A DNA stretch of 64,000 nucleotides from Pontitalea aquivivens (GCF_046507575.1 NZ_JBKFEY010000001.1:558001-622000); one strand, 5' to 3'; shown: positions 32,902-42,932, counted from the stretch's first letter. The notes: generated from the sequence alone by a model not told the origin. A program made the numbers and translations.

Positions 32902-34869
32902 ATGGAAACGATCATTCTTTTTGCCCCGCTGGTGGGGGCGATCATCGCCGGCTTCGGCTGGCGGCTGATCGGCGAAAAGGGCGCGATGGCGGTGACCACG
33001 GGCCTGCTGTTCCTGGCCGCCGCGCTCAGCTGGATCGTGTTCCTGGGCTTTGACGGGGTGACCCGGCAGATCCATATCCTGGACTGGGTGCAATCGGGTA
33101 CGCTGGATACCGCATGGTCGATCCGGCTGGACCGGCTGACGGCGATCATGCTGATCGTTGTCAACACGGTCTCGGCGCTGGTGCATCTGTATTCCTGGGG
33201 CTACATGGCCCATGACGACAACTGGACCCATCACGAACACTACAAGGCGCGCTTCTTCGCCTATCTGTCCTTCTTCACCTTCGCGATGCTGATGCTGGTG
33301 ACGTCGGACAACCTGGTGCAGATGTTCTTTGGCTGGGAAGGCGTGGGCGTGGCGTCCTACCTTCTGATCGGGTTCTACTACAAGAAACCCTCGGCCAATG
33401 CCGCGGCGATGAAGGCCTTTGTGGTCAACCGCGTGGGCGATTTCGGCTTCATGCTGGGGATCGTCGGGCTGTTCATGCTGGTCGATTCCATCGCGATGGA
33501 CGACATCTTTGCCGCCGCATCGACCTTGGCGGAAACGCAGATCACCTTCTTGTGGACGGAATGGAATGCGGCGGTGTTGCTGACCTTCCTGCTGTTTGTC
33601 GGCGCGATGGGCAAATCGGCGCAGCTTTTCCTGCACACCTGGCTGCCCGACGCGATGGAAGGCCCGACCCCGGTGTCGGCGCTGATCCACGCCGCGACCA
33701 TGGTTACCGCCGGTGTCTTCCTGGTGTCGCGCATGTCGCCGCTGTATGAAGTTGCGCCCGAAACCAAGACCTTCATCGTCTACATGGGGGCGGCGACCGC
33801 CTTTGTCGCGGCGACGATCGGCCTTGTGCAGAACGACATCAAGCGCGTGATCGCCTATTCGACCATGTCGCAGCTGGGCTATATGTTCGTGGCGGCGGGT
33901 GTCGGCGTCTATTCGGTGGCGATGTTCCACCTGCTGACGCATGCCTTCTTCAAGGCCATGCTGTTCCTGGGCGCGGGGTCTGTCATCCATGCGATGCACC
34001 ACGAACAGGACATGCGCAATTACGGCGGCCTGCGCAAAAAGATCCCGCTGACCTTCTATGCCATGCTGATCGGCACGCTGGCGATCACCGGCGTGGGTAT
34101 TCCGCTGACGCATTTTGGCTTTGCCGGTTTCCTGTCCAAGGATGCGATCATCGAAAGCGCCTTTGCCGGCACCCATGGCGGCATTGCCTTCTGGGCGCTG
34201 GTGGTGGCGGCGCTGTTCACCTCGTTCTACAGCTGGCGTCTGATGTTCCTGACCTTCTGGGGCAAGCCGCGGGGCGATCATCATGCGCATGACCACGCCC
34301 ATGAAAGCCCGATGGTGATGGTGGTTCCGCTGGGTGTTCTGGCGCTTGGCGCGATCTTTGCCGGGATGGTCTGGTACGGGCCCTTCTTCGGGTCCACCGA
34401 ACAGGTGAACGAATGGTTCGCCGGTGCCGTCTTCATGGCCGAAAGCAACCATGTCCTGCATGAGGCGCATGACGTGCCCGCCTGGGTCAAGGTATCGCCC
34501 TTCGTGGCCATGCTGATCGGTCTGCTGACGGCCTGGGTGTTCTATATCCGCGCGCCCGAAACCCCGAAGAAACTGGCCGAGGCGCAGCCCGCGCTGTATC
34601 AGTTCCTGCTCAACAAGTGGTATTTCGACGAGCTTTATGACTGGATCTTCGTCCGTCCCGCCAAGTGGATTGGCGCCTTCCTGTGGAAGAAGGGCGACGG
34701 GGCCGTCATCGACGGCGCGATCAACGGGGTGGCGCTGGGTCTGATCCCGCGGCTGACGCGGCTCGCGGGTCGGGTGCAGTCGGGCTATCTGTTCCACTAT
34801 GCTTTCGCCATGGTCATCGGCATCGTGGTGCTTATGTTCTGGGTCGTTCTGGCCGGGGGGTCCAACTAA
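32902..34869 (+). CDS. nuoL: NADH-quinone oxidoreductase subunit L
   Basis: A 655-residue ND5-type antiporter-like subunit at the distal end of the membrane arm, with the long lateral helix at its C-terminus. 'FFGWEGVGVASYLLIGFYY' holds the conserved helix-5 Glu, and 'HTWLPDAMEGPTPVSALIHAA' the helix-7 broken-helix region. It is shorter than some relatives (about 700). The stop overlaps the nuoM start (TAATG). Confidence 0.96.
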   Translation: METIILFAPLVGAIIAGFGWRLIGEKGAMAVTTGLLFLAAALSWIVFLGFDGVTRQIHILDWVQSGTLDTAWSIRLDRLTAIMLIVVNTVSALVHLYSWGYMAHDDNWTHHEHYKARFFAYLSFFTFAMLMLVTSDNLVQMFFGWEGVGVASYLLIGFYYKKPSANAAAMKAFVVNRVGDFGFMLGIVGLFMLVDSIAMDDIFAAASTLAETQITFLWTEWNAAVLLTFLLFVGAMGKSAQLFLHTWLPDAMEGPTPVSALIHAATMVTAGVFLVSRMSPLYEVAPETKTFIVYMGAATAFVAATIGLVQNDIKRVIAYSTMSQLGYMFVAAGVGVYSVAMFHLLTHAFFKAMLFLGAGSVIHAMHHEQDMRNYGGLRKKIPLTFYAMLIGTLAITGVGIPLTHFGFAGFLSKDAIIESAFAGTHGGIAFWALVVAALFTSFYSWRLMFLTFWGKPRGDHHAHDHAHESPMVMVVPLGVLALGAIFAGMVWYGPFFGSTEQVNEWFAGAVFMAESNHVLHEAHDVPAWVKVSPFVAMLIGLLTAWVFYIRAPETPKKLAEAQPALYQFLLNKWYFDELYDWIFVRPAKWIGAFLWKKGDGAVIDGAINGVALGLIPRLTRLAGRVQSGYLFHYAFAMVIGIVVLMFWVVLAGGSN

Positions 34870-36404
34870 TGGAAAACCTGCTTTCCATCATCACTTTCGT
34901 CCCCCTGGTCGCGGCCGCGATCCTGGCGCTGGTGCAGCGCGGCGGCGGTGCCGCGGCGGATCGCAATGCCAGGTGGTTTGCGCTGACCGCGACCACGGCG
35001 ACCTTCCTTGTGTCGTTGTTCCTGCTGACGGGGTTTGATCCGGCCAACACCGGTTTCCAGTTCGTTGAAGAACGCGACTGGATCATGGGCTTTACCTACA
35101 AGGTGGGCGTGGACGGGATTTCCGTCCTGTTCGTGATGCTGACCACCTTCCTGATGCCGCTGACCATCGCGGCCTGCTGGAACGTGGAAACCCGCGTCAA
35201 GGAATACATGATCGCCTTTCTGGTGCTGGAAGGGCTGATGATCGGCGTCTTCGTGGCGCTGGATCTGGTGCTGTTCTACCTGTTCTTCGAGGCCGGCCTG
35301 ATCCCGATGTTCCTGATCATCGGCATCTGGGGCGGCAAGGACCGGATCTATGCGGCGTTCAAGTTCTTTCTTTACACCTTCCTCGGCTCGGTTCTGATGC
35401 TGGTGGCGATGATCGCCATGTATCAGGATGCGGGCACCACCGACATGGTCAAGCTGCTGGCGCATGAATTCGCGTCCGACAGCTTCCCGGTCCTGGGGGT
35501 GCATGTCGTGGGCGGGCTGCAGACGCTGCTGTTCCTGGCCTTCTTTGCCAGCTTCGCGGTCAAGATGCCGATGTGGCCGGTGCATACCTGGCTGCCCGAT
35601 GCGCACGTTCAGGCGCCGACCGCGGGGTCGGTGGTTCTGGCGGCGGTGCTGCTGAAGATGGGGGGCTATGGCTTCCTGCGCTTCAGCCTGCCGATGTTCC
35701 CGGTGGGGTCCGAGGTGCTGGGCGGTGTCGTTCTGTGGATGTCGGCGATTGCCATCGTCTATACCAGCCTTGTGGCGCTGGCGCAGTCCGACATGAAGAA
35801 GCTGATCGCCTATTCCTCGGTCGCGCATATGGGCTATGTGACCATGGGCATCTTCTCGGTCAACCAGCAGGGTATCGACGGCGCGATCTTCCAGATGCTG
35901 AGCCACGGCTTCATCTCGGGTGCGCTGTTCCTGTGCGTGGGCGTCATCTATGACCGGATGCACACGCGGGAAATCGACGCCTATGGCGGCCTGGTGAACC
36001 GGATGCCGGCCTATGCGCTGATCTTCATGTTCTTCACCATGGCCAATGTGGGCCTGCCGGGCACCAGCGGCTTTGTCGGCGAATTCCTGACGCTGATGGG
36101 TGTGTTCCAGGCCAATACCTGGGTGGCGGCGGTGGCGGCCACGGGGGTGATCCTGTCGGCGGCCTATGCGCTGTGGCTGTATCGCCGCGTGGTCTTTGGC
36201 GACCTGATCAAGGAAAGCCTGAAGGCCATCACCGATATGGACCGCCGTGAAAAGGCGATCTTTGCCCCGCTGGTGGTGATGACGCTGCTGCTGGGTGTCT
36301 ATCCCAGCCTTGTGACCGACATCATCGGGCCTTCGGTCGGCCAGCTGATCCAAGACTATCATGCAAGCCTGCCCGCCACCGAAGTGGCGCTGGCCGGACA
36401 GTGA
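34869..36404 (+). CDS. nuoM: NADH-quinone oxidoreductase subunit M
   Basis: A 511-residue ND4-type antiporter-like subunit. 'LFYLFFEAGLIPMFLIIGIWG' holds the conserved proton-channel Glu, and 'HTWLPDAHVQAPTAGSVVLA' the helix-7 motif. The ATG is the one overlapping the nuoL stop; the longer open frame upstream is a shadow of nuoL. nuoN follows after 13 bp. Confidence 0.96.
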   Translation: MENLLSIITFVPLVAAAILALVQRGGGAAADRNARWFALTATTATFLVSLFLLTGFDPANTGFQFVEERDWIMGFTYKVGVDGISVLFVMLTTFLMPLTIAACWNVETRVKEYMIAFLVLEGLMIGVFVALDLVLFYLFFEAGLIPMFLIIGIWGGKDRIYAAFKFFLYTFLGSVLMLVAMIAMYQDAGTTDMVKLLAHEFASDSFPVLGVHVVGGLQTLLFLAFFASFAVKMPMWPVHTWLPDAHVQAPTAGSVVLAAVLLKMGGYGFLRFSLPMFPVGSEVLGGVVLWMSAIAIVYTSLVALAQSDMKKLIAYSSVAHMGYVTMGIFSVNQQGIDGAIFQMLSHGFISGALFLCVGVIYDRMHTREIDAYGGLVNRMPAYALIFMFFTMANVGLPGTSGFVGEFLTLMGVFQANTWVAAVAATGVILSAAYALWLYRRVVFGDLIKESLKAITDMDRREKAIFAPLVVMTLLLGVYPSLVTDIIGPSVGQLIQDYHASLPATEVALAGQ

Positions 36405-36417
36405 GGGAGAAACAACC

Positions 36418-37857
36418 ATGACTTCTGCGGATTTCTCCACGGTCCTGCCGGAATTCCTGCTGGCGGTCTTTGCGATGGCGGCGCTTCTGGGCGGTGTCTG
36501 GACCGGCAAGGACAAGGTGGCAGGCGCGATCCTGTGGGCCACCGTCGCGGTGTTCCTGGCGCTGGGGGCCTGGATCGGGCTGAATGCCGGGCCTGCGCGC
36601 GTGGCCTTTGGCGGCATGTTCCTGGATGACGCCTTTGCGCGGTTTTCCAAGGTGGCGGTGCTGTTGTCGGGTGCCGCCGTCCTGGCGATGAGCGCGGATT
36701 ACATGACCCGCCGGGGGCTGATGCGCTTTGAATATCCCATTCTTGTCGCGCTGGCGGTTGTCGGCATGATGATGATGGTGTCGGCAGGCGACCTGATCGC
36801 GCTTTACATGGGGCTGGAACTGCAGTCGCTGGCGCTTTATGTCGTGGCCTCGCTGCGCCGCGACAGCGCCAAATCGTCCGAGGCGGGGCTGAAATATTTC
36901 GTGCTGGGCTCGCTGTCCTCGGGGCTGCTGCTTTATGGCGCCTCGCTGGTCTATGGTTTTGCGGGGACAACCTCGTTCGCGGGGATCATCACCGTGGTCG
37001 AGGCCGGGCATTTGCCGCTGGGCGTGCTGTTCGGTCTGGTGTTCCTGCTGACGGGGTTGGCGTTCAAGGTGTCGGCGGTGCCGTTCCACATGTGGACGCC
37101 CGATGTCTACGAAGGTTCGCCCACGCCGGTCACCGCCTTTTTCGCCACCGCCCCCAAGGTGGCGGCGATGGCGCTGCTGGCACGCCTGGTCCACGACGCC
37201 TTTGGCCAGGTGCCGGGCGAGTGGGGGCAGATCGTGGGGCTGATGGCGGTGGCGTCGATGTTCCTGGGCGCGGTCGCCGCGATCGGCCAGCGCAACATCA
37301 AGCGCCTGATGGCCTATTCCTCGATCGCGCATATGGGCTTTGCGCTGCTGGGCCTGGCCGCGGGCACCGAGGCGGGCGTGCAGGCGATGCTGATCTACAT
37401 GGCGATCTATGTGGCGATGAACATCGGCACCTTCGCCTTCATCCTGTCGATGGAACGCGATGGCCAGCCGGTGACCGATATCGCCGCGCTGAACCTGTAT
37501 TCCCGGCGCGAGCCGCTGAAGGCGATGGCGATGCTGGTGCTGCTGTTCAGCCTGGCGGGCGTGCCGCCGATGCTGGGCTTCTTCGCCAAGTTCGCCGTGC
37601 TGAAGGCGGCGCTGGATGCCGGCTATGTCTGGCTGGTGGTGTTGGGGGTGATCGCGTCGGTGATCGGTGCCTTCTATTACCTGCGCATCGTCTTCTTCAT
37701 GTATTTCGGGTCTGAAACCGAGGCGCTGGATACCCGGATGCCGGCGGTGCAATGGGTGCTTTTGATGGCATCCGCGCTGGTGATGATCGTGGGCGTGGTC
37801 AACCTGTTCGGGGTCGAAGGTGCCGCGGCGGCGGCGGCCAGCGCGCTTGTCCGCTGA
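36418..37857 (+). CDS. nuoN: NADH-quinone oxidoreductase subunit N
   Basis: A 479-residue ND2-type antiporter-like subunit, last of the 14 complex I genes. 'LIALYMGLELQSLALYVVAS' carries the conserved Glu, 'FHMWTPDVYEGSPTPVTAFF' the helix-7 region and 'MLVLLFSLAGVPPMLGFFAKF' the later Lys-bearing helix. The ATG follows GAGGGAGAAACAACC. Its end overlaps birA. Confidence 0.96.
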   Translation: MTSADFSTVLPEFLLAVFAMAALLGGVWTGKDKVAGAILWATVAVFLALGAWIGLNAGPARVAFGGMFLDDAFARFSKVAVLLSGAAVLAMSADYMTRRGLMRFEYPILVALAVVGMMMMVSAGDLIALYMGLELQSLALYVVASLRRDSAKSSEAGLKYFVLGSLSSGLLLYGASLVYGFAGTTSFAGIITVVEAGHLPLGVLFGLVFLLTGLAFKVSAVPFHMWTPDVYEGSPTPVTAFFATAPKVAAMALLARLVHDAFGQVPGEWGQIVGLMAVASMFLGAVAAIGQRNIKRLMAYSSIAHMGFALLGLAAGTEAGVQAMLIYMAIYVAMNIGTFAFILSMERDGQPVTDIAALNLYSRREPLKAMAMLVLLFSLAGVPPMLGFFAKFAVLKAALDAGYVWLVVLGVIASVIGAFYYLRIVFFMYFGSETEALDTRMPAVQWVLLMASALVMIVGVVNLFGVEGAAAAAASALVR

Positions 37858-38608
37858 TCCCGGCGACTGGCCCGAGGGCGTGGCGCGCCACGTCCTGGGC
37901 CGGGTCGACAGCACCATGGCCGAGGCCGCCCGCCTGGCCCCGCATCTGTCGGGGCCGGCCTGGGTTTTCGCGCAGGAACAAACCGCTGCGCGCGGTCGGC
38001 GCGGCCGCGACTGGCACATGCCGGCGGGCAATTTCGCGGCCACGCTGATCCTGCGCCCCCGGGGGGGGCTGCCGCAGGCGGCGCTTTATTCCTTTGTCGC
38101 GGCCCTTGCGCTGGATGAGGCGCTGGCGCGCGTTGCGGGGCCTTCGGCGGGGCTGGCGATCAAATGGCCCAATGACGTGCTGCTGAACGGCGGCAAGGTC
38201 GCGGGCATCCTGCTGGAAAGCATCGGGTCAGGCGCCAGCCTGTCGCATCTGGCGATCGGCATTGGCGTGAACCTGGCCGAGGCGCCCGATCCGGGGCTGC
38301 TGGAACCCGGCGCCGTGCCCCCGGTCAGCCTGCGTGGCGAAACCGGCCTGTCGATCGCGCCCGGGGATTTCCTGCCGATCCTGGCGCAGGCCTTTGCGCG
38401 CTGGCAGGCGCAGCTGGACACCTGGGGCTTCGGCCCGATCCGCACCGCCTGGCTGTCGCGCGCCGCGCGCATCGGTCAGCGCATCGTGGCGCGCACCGGC
38501 CGCGAAACCCATGAAGGCATCTTTGAAACCATCGATGACAGCGGCGCGATGATCCTGCGGACGGCGAAAGGCCGCCTGCCGATCGCCGCCGGCGATATCT
38601 TTTTCTGA
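37820..38608 (+). CDS. birA: Biotin-[acetyl-CoA-carboxylase] ligase
   Basis: A class-I type biotin ligase of up to 262 residues with no N-terminal DNA-binding domain, so not a repressor. 'VDSTMAEAARLAP', 'QTAARGRRGRDWHMPAGNF' (biotinyl-AMP loop) and 'KWPNDVLLNGGKVAGILLE' are clear. It biotinylates MccA here and acetyl-CoA carboxylase carrier protein elsewhere. The start is unsure: GTG at 37820 gives a 38-bp overlap with nuoN; TTG at 37847 (LSADPGDWPEG) is an alternative; neither has a good ribosome-binding site. Translational coupling to nuoN is likely. Confidence 0.9.
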   Translation: MPRRRRPARLSADPGDWPEGVARHVLGRVDSTMAEAARLAPHLSGPAWVFAQEQTAARGRRGRDWHMPAGNFAATLILRPRGGLPQAALYSFVAALALDEALARVAGPSAGLAIKWPNDVLLNGGKVAGILLESIGSGASLSHLAIGIGVNLAEAPDPGLLEPGAVPPVSLRGETGLSIAPGDFLPILAQAFARWQAQLDTWGFGPIRTAWLSRAARIGQRIVARTGRETHEGIFETIDDSGAMILRTAKGRLPIAAGDIFF

Positions 38609-38620
38609 AGGGGGCGGGAC

Positions 38621-39397
38621 ATGCTGCTGTGCATCGACTGCGGAAACACCAACACGGTCTTTTCGATCTGGGACGGGTCCGATTTCATCGCCACCTGGCG
38701 CATCTCGACCGATCACCGGCGCACGGCGGATGAATATTTCGTCTGGCTGTCCACGCTGAAGGCACTGAACCGGATTGAGGCCGATGTGACCGAGGCGATC
38801 ATTTCCTCGACCGTGCCGCGGGTGGTGTTCAACCTGCGTGTGCTGTGCGACCGCTATTTCAACTGTCGCCCGCTGGTGGTGGGCAAGCCGGAATGCGCGC
38901 TTCCCGTGGCCCCGCGCGTCGATCTGGGCACGACGGTGGGGCCCGACCGGCTGGTGAACACGGTGGCGGGCTTTGACCGGCATGGCGGCGACATCATCGT
39001 GGTCGATTTCGGCACCGCCACCACCTTTGACGTGGTTGCCCCCGATGGCGCCTATATCGGCGGGGTGATCGCGCCGGGCGTCAACCTGAGCCTTGAGGCC
39101 CTGCACATGGCCGCCGCCGCCCTGCCGCATGTGGATGTGACCCATCCCACGCAGGTGGTGGGTACGAATACGGTGGCCTGTATTCAATCCGGCGTCTATT
39201 GGGGCTATATCGGGCTGGTGGAAGGCATCGTCCGCCAGATCCGCCGCGAACGCGACCGCCCGATGAAGGTAATCGCCACCGGCGGGCTGGCGCGGTTGTT
39301 CGAACAGGGATTTGACCTGTTCGACCGCGTCGAGGATGACCTGACCATGCACGGGCTGCGGCTTATCAACGACTACAACAAGGAACTGAGCGCGTGA
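38621..39397 (+). CDS. coaX: Type III pantothenate kinase
   Basis: A 258-residue ASKHA-fold kinase for the first step of coenzyme A synthesis, insensitive to CoA feedback. 'LCIDCGNTNTVFSIWD' is the N-terminal phosphate motif, 'GPDRLVNTVAG' the pantothenate region and 'VVDFGTATTFDVV' the second Asp motif. The ATG follows GGGGGCGGG. Its stop overlaps the rnj GTG start. Order nuoN-birA-coaX-rnj is common in alphaproteobacteria. Confidence 0.95.
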   Translation: MLLCIDCGNTNTVFSIWDGSDFIATWRISTDHRRTADEYFVWLSTLKALNRIEADVTEAIISSTVPRVVFNLRVLCDRYFNCRPLVVGKPECALPVAPRVDLGTTVGPDRLVNTVAGFDRHGGDIIVVDFGTATTFDVVAPDGAYIGGVIAPGVNLSLEALHMAAAALPHVDVTHPTQVVGTNTVACIQSGVYWGYIGLVEGIVRQIRRERDRPMKVIATGGLARLFEQGFDLFDRVEDDLTMHGLRLINDYNKELSA

Positions 39398-41070
39398 AAG
39401 AGCGTCTGATCTATCTTCCGCTCGGCGGGGCCGGCGAAATTGGCATGAATGCCTATGTCTATGGCTATGGCCCCGAGGGCAAGGAACGGCTGATCGTGGT
39501 CGATCTGGGCGTGACCTTTCCCGACATGGACGGTTCGCCCGGGGTGGACCTGATCATGGCCGACATCGCCTGGCTGGCCGGGAATGCCGACCGGATCGAG
39601 GCGATCTTCATCACCCACGCGCATGAGGACCATATCGGCGCGCTGCCACATTACTGGCCGCGGCTGAAAAAGGACGTCTACGCCCGCCGCTTCACCGCCC
39701 GCATCGGCGAAATGAAGCTGGAAGAGGCGGGCCTGCCCACCGACGCGATCCGCGTGGTGGAACCGCGCCCGCAGGTGATCGAGGCCGGTCCCTTCAGGGT
39801 GCAGTTCGTGCCGGTGTCGCATTCCATCCCCGAAAGCTCGGCGCTGGTGATCGACACGCCGGCGGGGCGTATCGTCCATTCCGGCGATTTCAAGCTGGAT
39901 GGCAATCCGGTGGTGGGCGAACCCTTCGACCCGGTCCTGTGGCATGACATTGCCAGGGAAGGCCAGGGGGTCAAGGTGCTGACCTGCGATTCCACCAATG
40001 TCTTCACCCCCCATCCCGGCCGGTCCGAGGCGACGCTGGCCACGCCGCTGGCCGAACTGATCGCGGCGCAGGACGGCATGGTGGTGGCGACCACCTTTGC
40101 GTCCAACGTGGCGCGGCTGAAAACCCTGGCCGAGGCGGGGAAGGCGGCGGGCCGCTCGATCTGTCTGTTGGGGCGGGCGATGAAAAAGATGGTCACGGCG
40201 GCCCAGGAAACCGGCGTTCTGACCGGCTTTCCGGGGACCGTGACGCCCGAACAGGCGGCTGAAATCCCGCGTGAAAACCTGATGCTGATCGTCACCGGCA
40301 GCCAGGGCGAACGCCGCGCGGCCTCGGCCCAGCTGAGCCGGGGCAAGTATCTGGGCCTTGAAATGCGCGAGGGCGATACCTTCCTGTTTTCTTCCAAGAC
40401 GATCCCGGGCAATGAACGCGGCGTGATCCGCATCATGAACGCGTTTTCGGAAATGGGGGTCGAGGTGATCGACGACCGTGGCGGGCTGTATCATGTGTCC
40501 GGCCATGCCAACCGCCCCGATCTTGAGGCGGTGCAGGATCTGCTGCGCCCCCGGATCCTGATCCCGATGCATGGCGAACATCGCCACCTGCGCGAACATG
40601 TCAAGATCGCCCAGTCCAAGGGCATCGCCGCCGAAGTGGCGACCAATGGCACGATGATCGACCTGACCGGCGCCGCGCCCAAGGTGGTGGAATATATCGA
40701 GGCCGGGCGCACCTATCTGGATGGCAATGTGCTGATCGGCGCGATGGATGGCGTGGTGCGCGACCGGATTCGCATGGCGCTGAACGGACATGTCCTGGTC
40801 ACCGTCATCATCGACGAAGAGGATATGCCGCTGGGCGATGCCTGGGTCGAGATGATGGGCCTGCCGCCCAGGGGCCGCAACGGCGCCGATGTGGCCGGTG
40901 TGATCGAAGAGGAACTGGCCACCTTCCTGGAACGCGCCAGTGCCAAGGTCATCGCGAATGACGCCAAGATGGACGAGGCGATCCGCCGCATCGTCCGCCA
41001 GGTGACGATGGAGGAAATCGGCAAGAAGCCCGAGGTGACGGTGGTGGTCTCGCGCCTGATCGCGGACTAG
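39394..41070 (+). CDS. rnj: Ribonuclease J
   Basis: A 558-residue metallo-beta-lactamase/beta-CASP ribonuclease for RNA maturation and decay. The metal motif is 'FITHAHEDHIGALPHYW', followed by 'HSIPESSALVIDTPAGRIVHSGDFK' (read as separate motifs SHSIPES and HSGDFK). The beta-CASP motif 'GNERGVIRIMNAF' and C-terminal 'IPMHGEHRHLREH' are present. It starts at GTG overlapping the coaX stop (GTGA). It is the last gene before the terminator at 41125. Confidence 0.95.
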   Translation: MKERLIYLPLGGAGEIGMNAYVYGYGPEGKERLIVVDLGVTFPDMDGSPGVDLIMADIAWLAGNADRIEAIFITHAHEDHIGALPHYWPRLKKDVYARRFTARIGEMKLEEAGLPTDAIRVVEPRPQVIEAGPFRVQFVPVSHSIPESSALVIDTPAGRIVHSGDFKLDGNPVVGEPFDPVLWHDIAREGQGVKVLTCDSTNVFTPHPGRSEATLATPLAELIAAQDGMVVATTFASNVARLKTLAEAGKAAGRSICLLGRAMKKMVTAAQETGVLTGFPGTVTPEQAAEIPRENLMLIVTGSQGERRAASAQLSRGKYLGLEMREGDTFLFSSKTIPGNERGVIRIMNAFSEMGVEVIDDRGGLYHVSGHANRPDLEAVQDLLRPRILIPMHGEHRHLREHVKIAQSKGIAAEVATNGTMIDLTGAAPKVVEYIEAGRTYLDGNVLIGAMDGVVRDRIRMALNGHVLVTVIIDEEDMPLGDAWVEMMGLPPRGRNGADVAGVIEEELATFLERASAKVIANDAKMDEAIRRIVRQVTMEEIGKKPEVTVVVSRLIAD

Positions 41071-41124
41071 CCGGGGCAGGGGCAGGGGCTTTGCGGCCCC
41101 GCCGTTCCGCGCCGTACGAAACAC

Positions 41125-41154
41125 AAAGGCCCGGACCTGATGGTCCGGGCCTTT
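41125..41154 (+). terminator. Strong hairpin terminator between rnj and the DEAD-box gene
   Basis: A perfect 13-bp stem (AAAGGCCCGGACC/GGTCCGGGCCTTT) with loop TGAT, then another T. The A-run on the left side makes it bidirectional, serving both rnj (plus) and the convergent helicase gene (minus). Confidence 0.9.
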
Positions 41155-41186
41155 TGTCCTGTTGGTGTGCCGGGGCCGTGGCGCGA

Positions 41187-42740
41187 TCAGCTGTCGCTGG
41201 TTTCCTCGGCCTCGGTATCCTCGGTGGTGCGCGCAAGGGTTGCGGGGCGGAAGCTGCGCAGGATGAAATCGGGCACATGATCGCCCATGCCGACCACGGC
41301 AGGCCCGCTGTCGCGGTCGCGGCGCCGGTCGCGCCGGTCGTCGCGCCGGTCGTCGCGGCGATCTTCACGGCGCGGTTCGGGGGCGGCTTCGGGCTGCGGG
41401 GCGGCGATGACCGGGGTTTCGGCCACGGCGGCCTCAACCACGGTTTCACGGGTGTCGCGCGGGGCGCGTTCGGCTCTGTCGCGTCCGCCACGGCTGCGGC
41501 TGCGTCCGCCCCGGCCCCCCCGGTCGGTGGCCCCGCGCTCGCCATCCTCGCGCGGGCGGGCGGGGCGTTGGGCGGCCTCGGACAGGGCAAAGCCTTCGGG
41601 GGCATCGACACGCGGGATCGGCTGTTTTACCAGACTTTCGATCGCGGCCAGGTATTTTTCATCCGCCGGGGTGGCGATGGTATAGGCGGTGCCAAGACGG
41701 CCCGCGCGCCCGGTGCGGCCGATGCGGTGAACGTAATCCTCGGCATGGCTGGGCACGTCAAAGTTGAACACATGGCTGACCGCCGGAATGTCCAGCCCCC
41801 GCGCCGCCACGTCGGACGCCACAAGGAAGCGCAGCGACCCGTCGCGGAACCCGTCCAGCGTGCGCATCCGCTGGCTCTGGTCCAGGTCGCCGTGGATCGG
41901 GGCGGCGTCAAAGCCATGCGCCTTCAGCGACTTGGCGACGATGTCCACCTCGGTCTTGCGGTTGCAGAAGATGATCGCGTTGGTGCAGGTCACGCCTTCC
42001 GCGGTGATGATGGCGCGCAGCAGTTCGCGTTTCTGCTTGGCGGCCTGATCGCGCCGCGTCGGCGTCAGTTCGACCAGCCGCTGGGTGATCGTTTCCGATG
42101 TGGTGGCCTGGCGCGCGACCTCGATCCGGGCGGGGGCGTGCAGGAAGGTGTTGGTGATCCGCTCGATTTCCGGCGCCATGGTGGCGCTGAAGAACAGCGT
42201 CTGGCGGGTAAAGGGCGTCAGCTGGAAGATCCGCTCGATATCCGGGATGAAGCCCATGTCGAGCATCCGGTCCGCCTCATCCACGACCATGATCTGCACG
42301 CCGGTCAGCAACAGCTTGCCGCGTTCGAAATGGTCCAGCAGGCGGCCGGGGGTGGCGATCAGCACGTCGACGCCACGGTCGATCAGCTTGTCCTGTTCGC
42401 CAAAGCTGACCCCGCCGATCAGCAGCGCCTTGGTCAGCTTGGTGTTCCTGGCATAGATGTCGAAGTTTTCGGCCACCTGCGCGGCCAGTTCGCGCGTCGG
42501 GCACAGCACCAGGCTGCGCGGCATCCGCGCCCGTGCCCGGCCCTTGGCCAGAAGCGTGATCATCGGCAGCGTGAACGAGGCGGTCTTGCCGGTGCCGGTC
42601 TGGGCGATGCCCAGCACATCCTTGCCTTCCAGCGCGGGCGGAATGGCGCCGGCCTGGATCGGGGTCGGGGTTTCATAGCCCGCATCGGCAATGGCGGAAA
42701 GGACCTTGGGGTCCAGTTTCAGATCAGAGAACTTGGTCAT
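41187..42740 (-). CDS. DEAD-box ATP-dependent RNA helicase (RhlE-like)
   Basis: A 517-residue helicase. In order: 'PTPIQAGAIPPAL' (Q motif), 'AQTGTGKTASFTLP' (I), 'PTRELAAQV' (Ia), 'VVDEADRMLDMGF' (II), 'FFSATM' (III), 'ATDVAARGLDIP'-like 'ASDVAARGLDIP' (V) and 'HRIGRTGRAG' (VI). The last 130 residues are a disordered Arg/Asp/Gly-rich tail with DDRR repeats, typical of RNA-binding tails. It probably acts in ribosome assembly or RNA decay; being convergent with rnj may be coincidence. The start lies in a 192-bp divergent gap with argS. Confidence 0.93.
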   Translation of the reverse strand: MTKFSDLKLDPKVLSAIADAGYETPTPIQAGAIPPALEGKDVLGIAQTGTGKTASFTLPMITLLAKGRARARMPRSLVLCPTRELAAQVAENFDIYARNTKLTKALLIGGVSFGEQDKLIDRGVDVLIATPGRLLDHFERGKLLLTGVQIMVVDEADRMLDMGFIPDIERIFQLTPFTRQTLFFSATMAPEIERITNTFLHAPARIEVARQATTSETITQRLVELTPTRRDQAAKQKRELLRAIITAEGVTCTNAIIFCNRKTEVDIVAKSLKAHGFDAAPIHGDLDQSQRMRTLDGFRDGSLRFLVASDVAARGLDIPAVSHVFNFDVPSHAEDYVHRIGRTGRAGRLGTAYTIATPADEKYLAAIESLVKQPIPRVDAPEGFALSEAAQRPARPREDGERGATDRGGRGGRSRSRGGRDRAERAPRDTRETVVEAAVAETPVIAAPQPEAAPEPRREDRRDDRRDDRRDRRRDRDSGPAVVGMGDHVPDFILRSFRPATLARTTEDTEAEETSDS

Positions 42741-42932
42741 CAGCGTCCTAATGTGCGGTATCGGACCGCAGGGTGAAGGGACGCGGGTATCGGGCGCCCC
42801 GTGGCATCCCGCCAGATGCGGGTGCAGGTCCCCTACTGCATCGCGCGAAAAAGGTCAATCTTCGTGGATGTGGCCCGGCATTGACGGCAGGGCCGCGCTC
42901 TGGCAGGGGAAGGGCAGGAATAGGATGGACCC

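Noticed and set aside
42881..42903. TTGACG as -35 of an argS promoter
   Set aside because: At 16-18 bp spacing there is no acceptable -10 element; the sequence is G/C-rich there.
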